A stretch of 64,000 bases of DNA from positions 95,283,804 through 95,347,803 of the forward strand of contig CM057826.1 in NCBI GenBank assembly GCA_030068075.1, given 5' to 3'. Numbering within the stretch: the first letter of the stretch is position 1; every line of letters starts with the position of its first letter. This document shows positions 1 to 11,500 of this stretch, piece after piece. The notes under the pieces were generated by a model that was not told where the DNA came from, did no database searches, and saw only the letters and a program-made list of their open reading frames with translations. The translations under genes and the position numbers were made by a program. Source of the DNA: Paguma larvata (Eukaryota > Chordata > Mammalia > Carnivora > Viverridae).

Positions 1-1469
1 TATCCATTCTGCGTAAATTTTTTGATGAGTTAGTTTGCTTAAGGCAACACTGAGCTTTCTCATTCATGTAGAGTCTGTTTAGCCCTTGTGGTTTATCTCC
101 TGGGCAGAGCATGAAGTACTTGACAGAATTTGATCTGACAGCTTTACAGTTATGTAACATAGAACAGAAGCTTAAAAACAACAAAAAAAGAGGGACCAGT
201 GAGTGATTTATTATAGCAACCTATATTCTCTCTAGAGCTTTACCACTCTTGCCTCTAAACTGTAGCAGAATCACCGTTAGGCTAGTAATTTACAGTCTTA
301 ACCAATTTTTTTTTTTTATAAATAATTGGAAACATTTAGAGGTGAAAAGGTCCTTAGGATTATCCTGTCCACTTGCATCACATAACTAATGAGAATACAG
401 AAGCCTACAGAGGGTAAGTAACTTGCCCAGGGACACTGGCCGAGCTGCCCCAGGAACCAGGGTCATAGAATTCCAACTCCAGTTGCTCTTTCTGGTGTAA
501 TACGGGAATAGAATGTTTAACAGCAAGGTAACTATTGCAGTATTTTTCAAAAGGAGATGTCCTGTAACCACAACAAATATGATTTTGAATATCGAGTTAA
601 AATAATTATACTGGAAAGTATATTTAATTGTCTAGTCCTATTCTTCTAGCCCTACTAGTGGTATGACATTCTGTTTCTTCACCTCTGGATTGAGGCTGAT
701 ACAAATATCTCACTATATATCCAATGTGTCTGTCTCTTTAAAGTCTTGCATATGGTCACTTCTCAGTAAATATTACCTGTTGCTGTTAGCCAACTGATTT
801 ATAATAATTTCTGTCTTCATTTAAATACTATCAGGTGATTATTTAGCCAATAAAATTGAACACTGAGTGCAACTAGTAATAAAAATAATGGATTTAAGGA
901 CAGATTTGCAACAAAAAAACATTTTAGAAGAGGTGTGTACGCGCACACCTTTGGAATTAGAGAAATACTTTCTAATTATTTTCATATTAATATACTTGTT
1001 TCTAGACTATATTCAGAAATCACAATGTCTAAGTAAAGTTTCTCTCCCCAGTAATGCTCATTATGCAAATTTCATAGTATTTAAATTGTAGGACTACAGG
1101 AAAACAGGATTATTTCATTTCGTGTGTGTGTGTATGTGTGTGTATATGAATAATCTTTGGCTAATAATAAGCCCAGAAGCAATTATTTTTCTGTTTGAAG
1201 ACTGCAGGCTATGAAGGTTTAAGAATGAAGGGTAATAAATTTCTGTTCTTAAGCTTTAATTAATTTAGTCACGTCGTACTTGTCTTTAATCCTATGCTGA
1301 TAGTGCAGTGTTTTCTAAAATGCGCTGATGTATTACTCGTGATTTTGGAGATGCTCTTAAGTGGTGTTTGGTGAATCTTTAAATGATGGTAGTTAAAAAT
1401 TTTAATGCTGATTAGGAAAATGCATAATCCCAGTATATCACATTGGTGGTTTTACAGTTATGTGTGAAT

Positions 1470-1825
1470 AAAATATTTCTTAAAAAGGTGACATGAGATT
1501 TTGATACATGCTGCCATCTGCAGCCTGCAAACCGTTGTGCTAAGTGAAATAAGCCAAATGCTAAGAGACAGTTGACTAGAATAGGCGAATTCATAGAGAC
1601 AGGTAGCAGAATGGTGGTTACCAAGGGCTGGGGAAAGGAGAAATGGGGAATTATTGTTTAATGGGTACCTAGTTTCTATTTGGGGTAATGAAAAAGTTAT
1701 GGAAATGGACAGTGGTGATGGTTATACAACAGGGTGAATGTGCTCACTGCCTCAGAATTTTAAATCTAGAAATGGTTAAAATGTTAAGTTTTATATGCAG
1801 GTTTTACTAAATTAAAAAAGCAGAG
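1470..1825 (+). mobile_element. old L1 3' end
   Basis: Matches the older mammalian L1M 3' end: AGAATGGTGGTTACCAAGGG, GGGGAATTATTGTTTAATGG and a final A-rich run. Confidence 0.75.
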
Positions 1826-1857
1826 GAGAGGAAATAGGATGAGATGGGTGTGTCTTT

Positions 1858-2079
1858 TTTTTTTTAATTTTTTTTTTAATGTTTATTTATTTTTGAGAGA
1901 CATAGAGGCACAGTGTGAACAGGGGAAGGGCAGAGAGAGAGGGAGACACAGAATCGAAAGCAGGCTCCAGGCTCTGAGCCGTCAGCACAGAGCCCGATGC
2001 AGGGCTCGAACTCACAGACCGTGAGATCATGACCTGAGCTGAAGTCGGCCGCCAACCGACTGAGCCACCCAGGCGCCCC
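1858..2079 (-). mobile_element. feliform tRNA-Lys SINE
   Basis: Full-length reverse copy ending GAGCCACCCAGGCGCCCC, with a perfect 12-nt target duplication GGGTGTGTCTTT at 1846-1857 and 2080-2091. Confidence 0.92.
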
Positions 2080-2106
2080 GGGTGTGTCTTTAAAGAAGCA
2101 AATTGG

Positions 2107-2228
2107 GGGGCACCTGACTGGCTGAGTTGGTAGGGCATGTGACTTTTGATCTCAGGGTCGAGAGTTCAAGCCCCGCTTTGGGCATAGAGCTTACCTATTA
2201 AAAAAAGAAAGCTAAAAAAAAAAAAAAA
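2107..2228 (+). mobile_element. short-type carnivore SINE
   Basis: CACCTGACTGGCTGAGTTGG head, GTTCAAGCCCCGCTTTGGGC (box B) and an A tail. Lacks the CT-rich body of the long type. Confidence 0.8.
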
Positions 2229-2570
2229 GAAGTCACTTGACCAATATATTCAATAGTAATGTCGGCACTTAACACATTAGGGAAAATGTTCACGGTGGTA
2301 TGCAAATTATTGAAGGTTGGGCAACACAAGAGGAAAGCTCTGTGGCTTTTGGAGACTGGCATGTGTTTCATTCCCAGTGGGTGGGCTGACACATGACTTT
2401 TACCTGAAACGTATTAGATAAGAAACTGAGATCTCTTTAAGACTGTTTATTGCCCTAAAGTTATCTGATTCTTGACTGTGATCTTGGGTTCTTTATTCAT
2501 TCAGATCACCTACTGTGCCTATTTAATAGAATTGTTGTCTTTTCAATAATGAAACCAAAAAACTGCATTT

Positions 2571-2770
2571 TTTTTAAATGTTTATTTTTGAGAGAGAGAG
2601 AGCACGAGCAGGGGAGGGGCAGAGAGAGAGAGGGAGACACAGAATCCAAAGCAGGCTCCAGGCTATGAGCTGTCAGCATGAAGCCCGATGCGGGGCTCGA
2701 ACTCACGAACCATGAGATCGTGACTTGGGCTGAAGTCAGCCACTTAACCAACTGAGCCATCCAGGAACCC
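2571..2770 (-). mobile_element. feliform tRNA-Lys SINE
   Basis: Reverse copy with 16-nt near-identical flanks ending in AAACTGCATTT at 2555-2570 and 2771-2786. Confidence 0.9.
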
Positions 2771-3027
2771 CAAAAAAACTGCATTTAAAACATGACATTA
2801 GCATTTAAAATCTTTGAAGAACCATAACATAGTAACAAGTGAAAAAGAAAATCACCTATAAACTTGCTGTCTGGTCAAGACTATTTTACCTTCTATGTCC
2901 ATTTTGTATTCTTTGTCTAGAATGCCATATTATTTATATATGATTATAATCAACTATGCATTTGTAGATCAAGGTTTTGACAGCAGGTTTCAAACTTTAA
3001 CTTCTGTTTTCTTTATTTTATTCAAAA

Positions 3028-3240
3028 AATTTTTTTAATGTTTATTTTTGAGACAGAGAGAGAGAGACCGAGTGTGAGCAGGAGAGGGCCAGAGAGAGAG
3101 GGAGACACAGAACTTGAAGCAGGCTCCAGGCTCTGAGCTGTCAGCCCAGAGCCCAATGCGGGGCTCGAAACCCAGGAACCAGGAGATCATGACCAGAGCC
3201 AAAGTTGGACACTCAGCCAGCTGAGCCATTCAGGAATCCC
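3028..3240 (-). mobile_element. feliform tRNA-Lys SINE
   Basis: Reverse copy, GA-rich body and diverged head (CTGAGCCATTCAGGAATCCC). Confidence 0.88.
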
Positions 3241-3304
3241 TGTTTCATTCTTTAGACTCTAATTACTGTTAGCAAGTGAGATTTTTATTTTTATTATTAA
3301 AAAC

Positions 3305-3416
3305 ATTTTTTAAAGGTTTTATTTTTAAGAAATCCCTACACCTAACAAGGGGCTCAAACTCAAAACCTGGAGGTCAAGAGTCACCAACTCCACCTACTGA
3401 GCCAGCCAGGCGCCCC
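3305..3416 (-). mobile_element. short-type carnivore SINE
   Basis: Reverse copy ending CTGAGCCAGCCAGGCGCCCC. Confidence 0.8.
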
Positions 3417-3572
3417 CAGCAAATGGAATTTTTAGATGTGTTTCATTCATGCATAGCTTGTTCTGATAGCTAATTTTCAAGAGAGTCTTTTGAGTTGGTT
3501 TAAGGGAAACAGTATAATAGTAATCTTTCTTGATCTTTATATAGTCAATGGTATGGACCATTAAATGTCTCT

Positions 3573-3768
3573 TGGGTTGCCTGGGTGGCTCAGTTGCTTA
3601 AGTGTCTGCCTTCAGCTCTGGTCATGATCTCATGGTTCATGAGTTTGAGCTCCACTTTGGGCTTTCTGCTGTAGGCACGGAGTTGGCTTTGGATCTTCTG
3701 TCTCCCTCTCTCTGTGCCCCTGCCCTGCCCTCTCTCTTTCAAAAATAAATAAACTTAAAAATTTCTTA
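3573..3768 (+). mobile_element. feliform tRNA-Lys SINE
   Basis: Forward copy, TGCCTGGGTGGCTCAGTTGC head and an AAATAAATAAAC tail. Confidence 0.88.
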
Positions 3769-4769
3769 ATGTTTTACATAGATATAAAGCTGGAATCTTT
3801 TCTATAAGAAAGTAAAAGTAATTATCCTCTTAATTACTGTCCTAATTATGTATCTTTCATCTACTCTTGACCATTTGTTTTGTGTTTTTAGTTTCATCTA
3901 AAAATTTAATCTTCATTAAAATAGATCGGACTATAGAATGTAGTGATGTATATCCTTAGTTTGCTTCTATGTACCGACTTCGACAGAGATGAAAGGATCG
4001 CCTCAAATGAACAAACTTGCTTCACAGTATTGCTACTTTATTTTATGATCCTTTTCTGACTCTAACATTTCAGCTCCTGGTTTATCTCTCTTAAAATTTT
4101 TAGGTTTTTTTTTTTCCCTTTTTATAAATTGCTGGAAATCTTGTGGCATGCTTTCATCAATAGTTTCACACATTTTTCTTGCTTTCTCCCTTTATTTAGA
4201 CATTTACTAACAGATGGGCTGAATTGGTGTGTTCTATTTCTAGTTTTGATTTTAAAAATTAAAACTCAATTTGATTAAAAAATATATATGCATCTTTATT
4301 TGAATAAAATAATAAATTACTTGAATAAAATTAGGTTCCCAGTCATATGTGCACCAAATTTTAAAGTTCTTAGGACCAAGATTTCAGATTATGGTAAAAA
4401 AAAGTTCTTTTCGTTATCCTCATATCTTCAAACTTCAGAAAAATATTTAATTGTATGTAATTGTTACTCTATATATCCTGTCTTTTATGTGTTCATCTCA
4501 TTTCCATTAGATACTCATTTCTTGCCTACTAATACTCGTTGTGATGAAATGTATCTGAATGTCACTTCAGAGAAAAGTAACTTCTATCTTCTCAGTTGAT
4601 TTTCTGCCTTTCCCTTTTTCAATTTTCCTTTATCGAAACTGAGGAAGTTATTGACAAATATAGCAGTTGGGCTCTTCAGTTTTTGTTTTGGGTAAATATA
4701 AAATAGGAAACTTTTAAAACAAAGTAATCTGTACTAACCTTATACTTGGTTTAAGAACTGGTAGCTCAA

Positions 4770-4978
4770 GGGGCACCTGGGTGGCTCAGGTTGTTAAGTG
4801 TCCTACTTCACCCCTGGTGGCTTGGAGCCCAACTTTGGGCTCTGTGCTGACAGCTCAGAGCCTGGAGCCTGTTTCGGATTCTGTGTCTCTGTCTCTAACC
4901 CTCCCCCGCTCGCTCGCTCACTCTCTCTCTCTCTCTCTCTCTCAAACGTGCATAAACAGTAAAAAAAAATAAAAAAAA
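4770..4978 (+). mobile_element. feliform tRNA-Lys SINE
   Basis: Forward copy with a CT microsatellite (about 4917-4943) and an A-rich tail. Confidence 0.9.
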
Positions 4979-5189
4979 AACTTGTATCTCAGTGTTTGAC
5001 ATAGATTGTAAGTTTTTATTTACCTTTTTATCGTAAATTTTGAAGAAGACATAAATCAGGATCCTCTCCACAATGCATCTGACAGATCTCTTAAATTTTT
5101 TTTCTTTTCCTTTTCTTTCCTCTTTTATTTTATCCTTTCATTTATTTATTTATTTATTTTTAATAGGGTTGTATTTATTAATAGGGTTG

Positions 5190-5350
5190 TATTTATTTTT
5201 TTTATGAGTGGGAATAAAAGGTAGAGGGAAAGGGAGAGAGATAATCTTAAGCAGACTCCACCCTAGCATGGAGCCCCATGAGGGGCAGATCATGACCTGA
5301 GCCCAAATCAAGAGTCAGACCTTTAACTAACTGAGCCACCCAGGTACCCC
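5190..5350 (-). mobile_element. feliform tRNA-Lys SINE, diverged
   Basis: Reverse copy ending CTGAGCCACCCAGGTACCCC. An 18-nt tandem duplication (TAATAGGGTTGTATTTAT) lies just left of it at 5161-5197. Confidence 0.8.
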
Positions 5351-5559
5351 TCTTAAGTTTCTTTTAATTTACATCAGTTTCCACTCTTTTTTTTTTTTTT
5401 TAAACTCCATTCTCTATGGAAGAAACTGAGTTCTAACTATGGCTGGCTGCATACTTATGGTTTCATTTCACATTTGTCTAATTGTTTGGTTAGATTTGGG
5501 TCCAGTTTTCTTGTCATATCATGTGACAATGCATATGTCTGCTTATCTTAATTTTAGTA

Positions 5560-5875
5560 AGATTGCTCAGCGTGAGTGTACAGACCTCATACAAAGGAGC
5601 ACATGTATACCTACCAAAATAATCATGCCCAAATATTCATAGCAGCCCAACCACATCAGTAGTGGAATGGGTAAATAAACTGTATTTGGCTATGATGGAA
5701 TACTACATAATAATAAAAGGGAGAAATTAACTGGTCTAACCAACAATGCTGATATTTCTTACAGAAATAATGTTGAGTGAAAAGAGTTGGTGCAATACAG
5801 AGCCTGCTGTATGATTTCAGATAGAAGAAGTTCAAAGATAGGCAAAATTGTCTGGTTTAAATGTACTTAGAGACT
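5560..5875 (+). mobile_element. old L1 3' end fragment
   Basis: Sense reading of the L1 tail region (TTCATAGCAGCCCAACCACA, GATGGAATACTACATAATAA). Diverged. Confidence 0.65.
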
Positions 5876-6062
5876 CCCAAACCATACTACCTGTATTAAA
5901 AAGTCCTTTGCTCCCCTCTGATTGAAATGGCTCCCCTTAATCATATACTCAGGTTCCATAGGTATTAGGATATATTTCCATATCTCATTACATTGGTGTG
6001 TCTCTTCATATGCCTGTTATCACATTGTTTTAATGACAGAAGTTTGATAGTGTTTTTTTTTT

Positions 6063-6126
6063 TTTTTTTTAGATTTTATTTTTTTCGTGTTTATTTTGAG
6101 AGAGAGAGAGCATGCAGGAGAGAGTC

Positions 6127-6167
<41 letters not shown>

Positions 6168-6483
6168 CTGAAGCAGGCCCTACACTGTCAGCACAGAGCC
6201 TAGTGTAGGGACTTGAACCTGAGAACCCACCAGATTATGACCTGAGCTGAAATCAAGAGTCAGATGCCTGGGGCACCTGGGTGGCTCAGTTGGTTAAGCT
6301 TCTGGCTTCAGCTCTGGTCATGAATTCATGGTTTGTGAGTTCGAGCCCCTATGTCAGGCTCTCTGCTGTCAGTGCAGAACCCACTTTAGATCCTCTGTCC
6401 CCCTCTCTCTGCACTTCCCCTTCCAAAATAAATAACATTAAAAAAAAAAAGATGCCTAACTGACTGAGCCACCCAGGTGCCTC
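6063..6483 (-). mobile_element. feliform SINE split by another SINE
   Basis: Reverse copy (GA microsatellite near 6130-6164) interrupted in its head region by the forward SINE 6270-6450. The head resumes as CTAACTGACTGAGCCACCC. Confidence 0.9.
6270..6450 (+). mobile_element. feliform SINE nested in a SINE
   Basis: Forward copy with an A tail, flanked by GATGCCT at 6263-6269 and 6451-6457 inside the outer SINE. Confidence 0.9.
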
Positions 6484-6486
6484 TAG

Positions 6487-6586
6487 ATTTTATTTTTAAG
6501 TAATCTCTACAACCAAGGTGGAACACAAACTTAAAACCTTGAGATCAAGAGTCACATGCTCCATCAACTGAGCCAGCTAGGTGCCA
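6487..6586 (-). mobile_element. short-type carnivore SINE
   Basis: Reverse copy ending CAACTGAGCCAGCTAGGTGCC, directly next to the nested pair. Confidence 0.78.
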
Positions 6587-6611
6587 TCCTTTTTATTATT
6601 TATTTTGTTTT

Positions 6612-6706
6612 AGTTTTTAAAAGTAGACTGCTCAATGTGGGGCTTGAACTTACAGCTTCAAGATCAAGAGTCGTGTGCTCTACTGACTGAGCCAGCCAGG
6701 TACCCC
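6612..6706 (-). mobile_element. short-type carnivore SINE
   Basis: Reverse copy, ATGTGGGGCTTGAACTTAC, ending CTGAGCCAGCCAGGTACCCC. Confidence 0.8.
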
Positions 6707-6721
6707 TAGAAGTTTTATGAT

Positions 6722-7215
6722 AGGATTTTTTAAATTTATATTTAAATTTTGGTTAGTTAGCATACAGTGTAATATTGGTTTCAGGAGTAGAATTCAGAGA
6801 TTTCATCACTTAACATACAACACCCAGTGCTCATCACAAGTGCCCTCCTTCGTACCCATCATCCATTGAGTCCATCTCCCACCCACCCCCCTCCATCAAT
6901 CCTCAGTTTGTCCTCTCTTGTTAGAGTCTCTTGTGGTTTGTTTCCCTCTCTTTTTTCTCCCTTCCATATGTTCATCTGTTTTGTTTCTTAAATTCCACGT
7001 ATGAGTGAAATCATATGGTATTTGTCTTTCTGTGACTGATACTGTTTAACATGATCATCCATGTCATTGCAAATGGCAAGATTTCATTCTTTTTGATGGC
7101 TGAGTAATATTCCATTGTGTAAACATACACACACCCCATATCATCTTTATCCATTTATCAGTCATTGGACAGTTGGGATCTTCCCATAGTTTGGTCATTG
7201 TTGATAATTATATGT
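6722..7215 (-). mobile_element. L1 3' end fragment
   Basis: Reverse reading of the carnivore L1 3' UTR (GGTTAGTTAGCATACAGTG, CACCCAGTGCTCATCACAAG) and the end of ORF2 (GGCTGAGTAATATTCCATTG). Confidence 0.85.
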
Positions 7216-7704
7216 TTTAATATCTGACAGGGCTCATACTTTTCTCCAGTCATTGCTCTGTCTTTTCAGGATTTTTCTAGCTACTCTTGCTTATTTATTC
7301 CTTCAAATTAACTATAATTAACTAGTTTTGCCTCAGGAAACAATTAAATCCTAAAGGTATTTTCAGTAGGATTCCATTAAGTTCATAGATTATCTTAGGG
7401 AGAACTAATACCTTTTTGATGTCGAAGCGTTCTTCCCAAGAACATGGTTTGTGTTTCCTGTTGATTCACTTTGTTTCTTTCAGTAAGGTTTTAGAGTTAA
7501 ATAGATTTCCTGTTGTTAAGTTTAAGCCTATTAAGGTGGAGATAGTCTTACCCTGCAACCCTCACACACATCCCAAATTGTTATGCCTTAATTGCTTTCT
7601 CTTGTCTAATTGCGTTAACAAATACCTGTATTAATTTTATATTGTAGTAGTGTTCTTACTTTTCTTGGCTTTAGTGTTTCCCCACTAATGTGTTGGTTTT
7701 TTTT

Positions 7705-7900
7705 TAATAGCTATATAAGAAATGTAATTTACATGCTATATAACATTTACCTATTGCAACTGTACAGTTCAGTGATTTTGAAAATAAATTTATAGGGTTG
7801 TGCCACCATTACTACAATCCAGTTGTAAAACAGTTCTTTTATTCCCAGAAGGTCCCATGTGTTTGTCCTTTTACAGTGGCTTATGTTGGCAGGTATGGGA
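7705..7900 (-). mobile_element. old L1 or HAL1 fragment
   Basis: Reverse reading of an old LINE 3' region (CTGTACAGTTCAGTGATTTT and a CACCATTACTACAATCCAG tract). Subfamily uncertain. Confidence 0.55.
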
Positions 7901-7999
7901 GGATATATTTATATGCTTGTGTATTTACATGTAAATGTTTATCTTATGCCTGTATAAATATATTTTTATCATTTAAGGAAATATCCATTAATTTTTTAT

Positions 8000-8210
8000 T
8001 AAAATTTTTTAAATGTTTGTTCACTTTTGAAGAGCGAGACAGTGTGAGTGAGCGAGGAGCAGAGAGAGAAGGGAGACACAGAATCTGAAGCAGGCTCCAA
8101 GCTCTGAGCTGTCAGCACAGAACCCGATGTGGGGCTTGAACTTGTGAACCGCAAGATTATGGCCTGAGCCAAAGTCAGACGCTTAACGGACTGAGCCACC
8201 CAGGCGCCCT
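8000..8210 (-). mobile_element. feliform tRNA-Lys SINE
   Basis: Reverse copy with ATTAATTT repeated at both ends; about 110 nt upstream of the first FAM169A exon found. Confidence 0.9.
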
Positions 8211-8320
8211 GATTAATTTATATTCGTGGCTTGCTTTTAATATAAATGAATGTTTAAAAGTTTTCTTTTTGATATACATTTTCAATCAATGGGCTCAAAT
8301 TGTTGTCTGTCTTGGCGTAG

Positions 8321-8504
8321 TGAAAATGTTTCATATTCTGAAACATTTGTCCCATGTTATTTGTTGAAGAGGATGGCATTCCCTGTGGATATGCTGGATA
8401 ATTGCAGTCACGAGGAATTGGAAACTTCTGCTGAAGATTATATGTCAGATCTAAGGTGTGGGGACCCTGAAAACCCTGAACGTTTTTCTCTTCTCAATAT
8501 CACG
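8321..8504 (+). CDS. FAM169A: FAM169A first coding exon (coding from 8373)
   Basis: Coding part 8373-8504 gives residues 1-44 (starts [10 protein letters not shown], ends LLNIT) and ends in phase 0 before GTAAGG. The ATG has a strong context, A at -3 and G at +4. The exon probably starts at 8321, after a pyrimidine-poor acceptor ending GCGTAG; this boundary is inference. The frame is open upstream of 8373, but no further in-frame ATG lies inside the proposed exon, so 8373 is the start. A short out-of-frame uORF (8326-8367) precedes it. Confidence 0.93.
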
Positions 8505-11500
8505 GTAAGGTGTGCTAAGGTGATTTTTATAAGTCTTTTTGGTTGAATTTATACATGAAGTAGTTTCTTCTTATATTTTATCACTTAAAAAATGTTAACT
8601 AATCACTTTTGAAATATTTTTCAGAAGAGTATTCAGTAAAATTAATAAATACTGATTGGTTAGTACGGCAGTATGATCAAGTTTTAAAAACACTCTACAA
8701 GTTATTAGTATTATATTATGCCTTTAAAATTATATGTAAGTTGTTTAACAGTTTTGCTAAGACTGGTTATGGTATTTGGGCTGGCTAAATTTAGATTGGG
8801 AATTTGTGATTTTCGAAGGTTTTTAATAAAAAAACCAGAATACTAAATTGCACATTTTTGTGCCCCAGATCTTCATTTTTCTAAAGTACTAAAATCAAGC
8901 TTTCTAATTAGTAAGCATTATGTATTGTGAAAGAAAGATAATTAGACTTGGAATCGTCATTAGAATTTCACTGCAAACTAGATGGTAGGCAAATTCAATT
9001 CTCTAACCTTTCTAGGCCTCAGAGTTTTCTTCTCACAAGTGATGTTTAAAGAATTCTTTAAATCTCTCTTCTAAAGCACCAGTATTTTATAATTAGCTGA
9101 GTTGTAACATCATCTGTAAGTGGGGCGTTATGGTCAGATTAATGAAGGTAGAAAAATCTTAGAGTATCCTACATATCTCACAGGAAAAATTACATGTCTG
9201 ATGTCTTTTTACTATGAAATGGAGTTTTTTCCCCATGAAATTGTCTAAACAACAGATAATAAACTATAGTTGTTTTTTAATGAGTTTATATGTACCATAT
9301 CATGCCTTTGTTGTTATTCATATCTGTGGCTGGAGCACAATAATAATATTTATTGAAATAAACTTTAGTTTTTTATCCCCCCAAGATAATAAAATTCCTG
9401 GAAAAGGGAAGTCTAATATACTTTTTTTGACATGAGAAATACCTTCTATGAAATTGTGTAATTAGCATTAATGTAAGAAAAGTTTAATATTTTGGTAGGA
9501 GCATGTTGTTTTCGTTCTGTATTTTCTTAATAGACTTTTCACTAATCTTTACTCACTTGTCATTTCAGATTCCTATTAGCCTGTCCAATGTAGGCTTTGT
9601 ACCTCTTTATGGTGGAGATCAGACTGAGAAAATTCTTGCTCTCTTTGCACCTGAGGACTCACTCACAGGTGTCTTTATTTGCTTAATCTTTATAAATTGA
9701 GGAATATTTCTGTAAACAAGAATTTTTCTGCAAAAATGTAGCTACATGAAGAAATTTAAAAAAGTGTTTCAATCTAAATTTAGGAAAATAAATTTTTCAC
9801 TTTTAATTTTAAATGTTTAATGAGTGAAATAAAATTAAAATGGTATAAATGGGGCCACATCGTATTATAAAGTGTGGATATCTTTAAGGTTATCTGTGTA
9901 AACCTTAGATAGTAATATTGTATGCTATAAGCCTTAAATGTCAATAATCATTTATTCTCTTTTAGCTGTGGCACTTTACCTTGCGGATCAGTGGTGGGCT
10001 GTTGATGATATTGTGAAAACATCTGTCCCTTCTAGAGAAGGGCTTAAGCAGGTAACAAGATCCTGTAATTTATAAGTGTTTCTTATGAGGCCTTTTCACA
10101 GTATGTTTTCCATTAAGCCTTGATAGTTCTTGAAATTATTGAGCTCTTCTCCATTTTAGTATGACCAGGTTGTATTAGACTCTTCCAGTTTCATTGTTAG
10201 GATGAAACTGGTGCTCTGATTGGGCTTCCTCGTCTTACATGGTTCTGAAAGAATCTGAGAATTGGGAGAGGAAGAGTGAACCTCTATGTGGTACTTGAAT
10301 TGTGGTTACCTGTATTGACTTCAGCTTCTGATTTTCTTACAGGGTAGGGAAAAAGCTAGTTCTCTCTGTGTTCGGTTAGGTTCTCTGTCTCTAGGAGAGA
10401 CTGACCAGGAAACTTGCCTCTCAGTAGGGCCATTTCACGTGGTCTATGCAGGTGCTCTAAACAGTGGAATAGAAGGGAGATGCTCACTACTAGACGCTGC
10501 CAGACTTTGTCCTTTGTTTCTGTCCTAGTCACCGTATTATCATTTCCGTAGAGGAAGACATAGATGACCTGCTGAGTTCTGCAGGCCACAGTGCCGAATG
10601 GGAGAACCCATCTGTGAAAGGCAGAACTGAGAAACAAAGAGGATTCAACATGATGAAAAGTAGTACCCATAGTTTCAAAAACATAACTGCACATGTACAC
10701 CGTGAAGAATAAGCTAGAACATCACATGTGAAAATGATTGGGCTTTAGTTAATTAGAAGTAAAATGAAGGTAAACAAAACTAATACAAAAACCTAGTTTA
10801 CAGAGCAAAACCTCATTGTCTTAGCAACATCTTCAGTGTTTATGTCTGTAATATCTTCAAGCCGCAGTGGGAAGAGAGCTGTTAGGGATCGGGAGCATTT
10901 CAAGAGAGAGAACTGGGATGGCAAGAGTTGCCAAAATTGTGTTAGATCAGTCTTTTCTTTCAGTCGTTCCTGTGTTCCTGTGGTATGAACTTCAGGGGAA
11001 TTTCCTGGCTCTCTTCAGTTATTTTCGGGCTGTGTGGCTCCAGAGTATCAAAGTACAGTCAGCTCAGTACAAAGAAGAATTTTATACCTGTCAGAGCTGT
11101 TGAATGCGTTGCCTGGAAAGCAAGTGAGCTTTGTCATTTCATGTGTTGCTTGGTATCTGACATCTCCCAGTGCGTAGTATAGTTAAGGGTTTTTTTGTTT
11201 TGTTTTGAGAGTAGTGGTGTATGGGTTAATACTTTTTTTCTTCACTCACCTAATTAAAGGGCACTCTTGTTTTTCTTCAAGGAGACTTGAGGAGAAATAG
11301 ACTTTATGGGTAGTAAGTACTCTTGTCTTTAGTGGTGAAAGATGTCTACGGGAGGAAGACCCCATTGTTTGACGTCAGAAAGTTGGTGAGCGGTCCCTGT
11401 GACCATGTAACCCTCCATGTGGGAAGTGAGGCTCCGTTTCCATTCTGTGATTGCCCCAAGTTTGTTTTTATCAGACTTGTGCCGCTGTCATCACTCATCT

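Larger units (their letters stand above)
1..8320 (+). other. FAM169A 5' intron (repeat-rich)
   Basis: No exon or CpG-rich promoter seen. 1-1400 is AT-rich with nothing recognised beyond a short GT repeat at about 1123-1144 and a palindrome at 931-950. 1470-8210 is packed with SINEs and L1 fragments, listed separately; 3770-4765 and 7215-7700 show nothing I can name. Confidence 0.6.

Noticed and set aside
8250..8372. Upstream in-frame extension of the FAM169A exon from an ATG at 8250
   Set aside because: It lies left of the likely acceptor at 8320 and the family protein begins at MAFPVD (8373) with a strong start context.
10356..10700. 114-codon open frame on -
   Set aside because: Intronic, no recognisable domain or codon signature.
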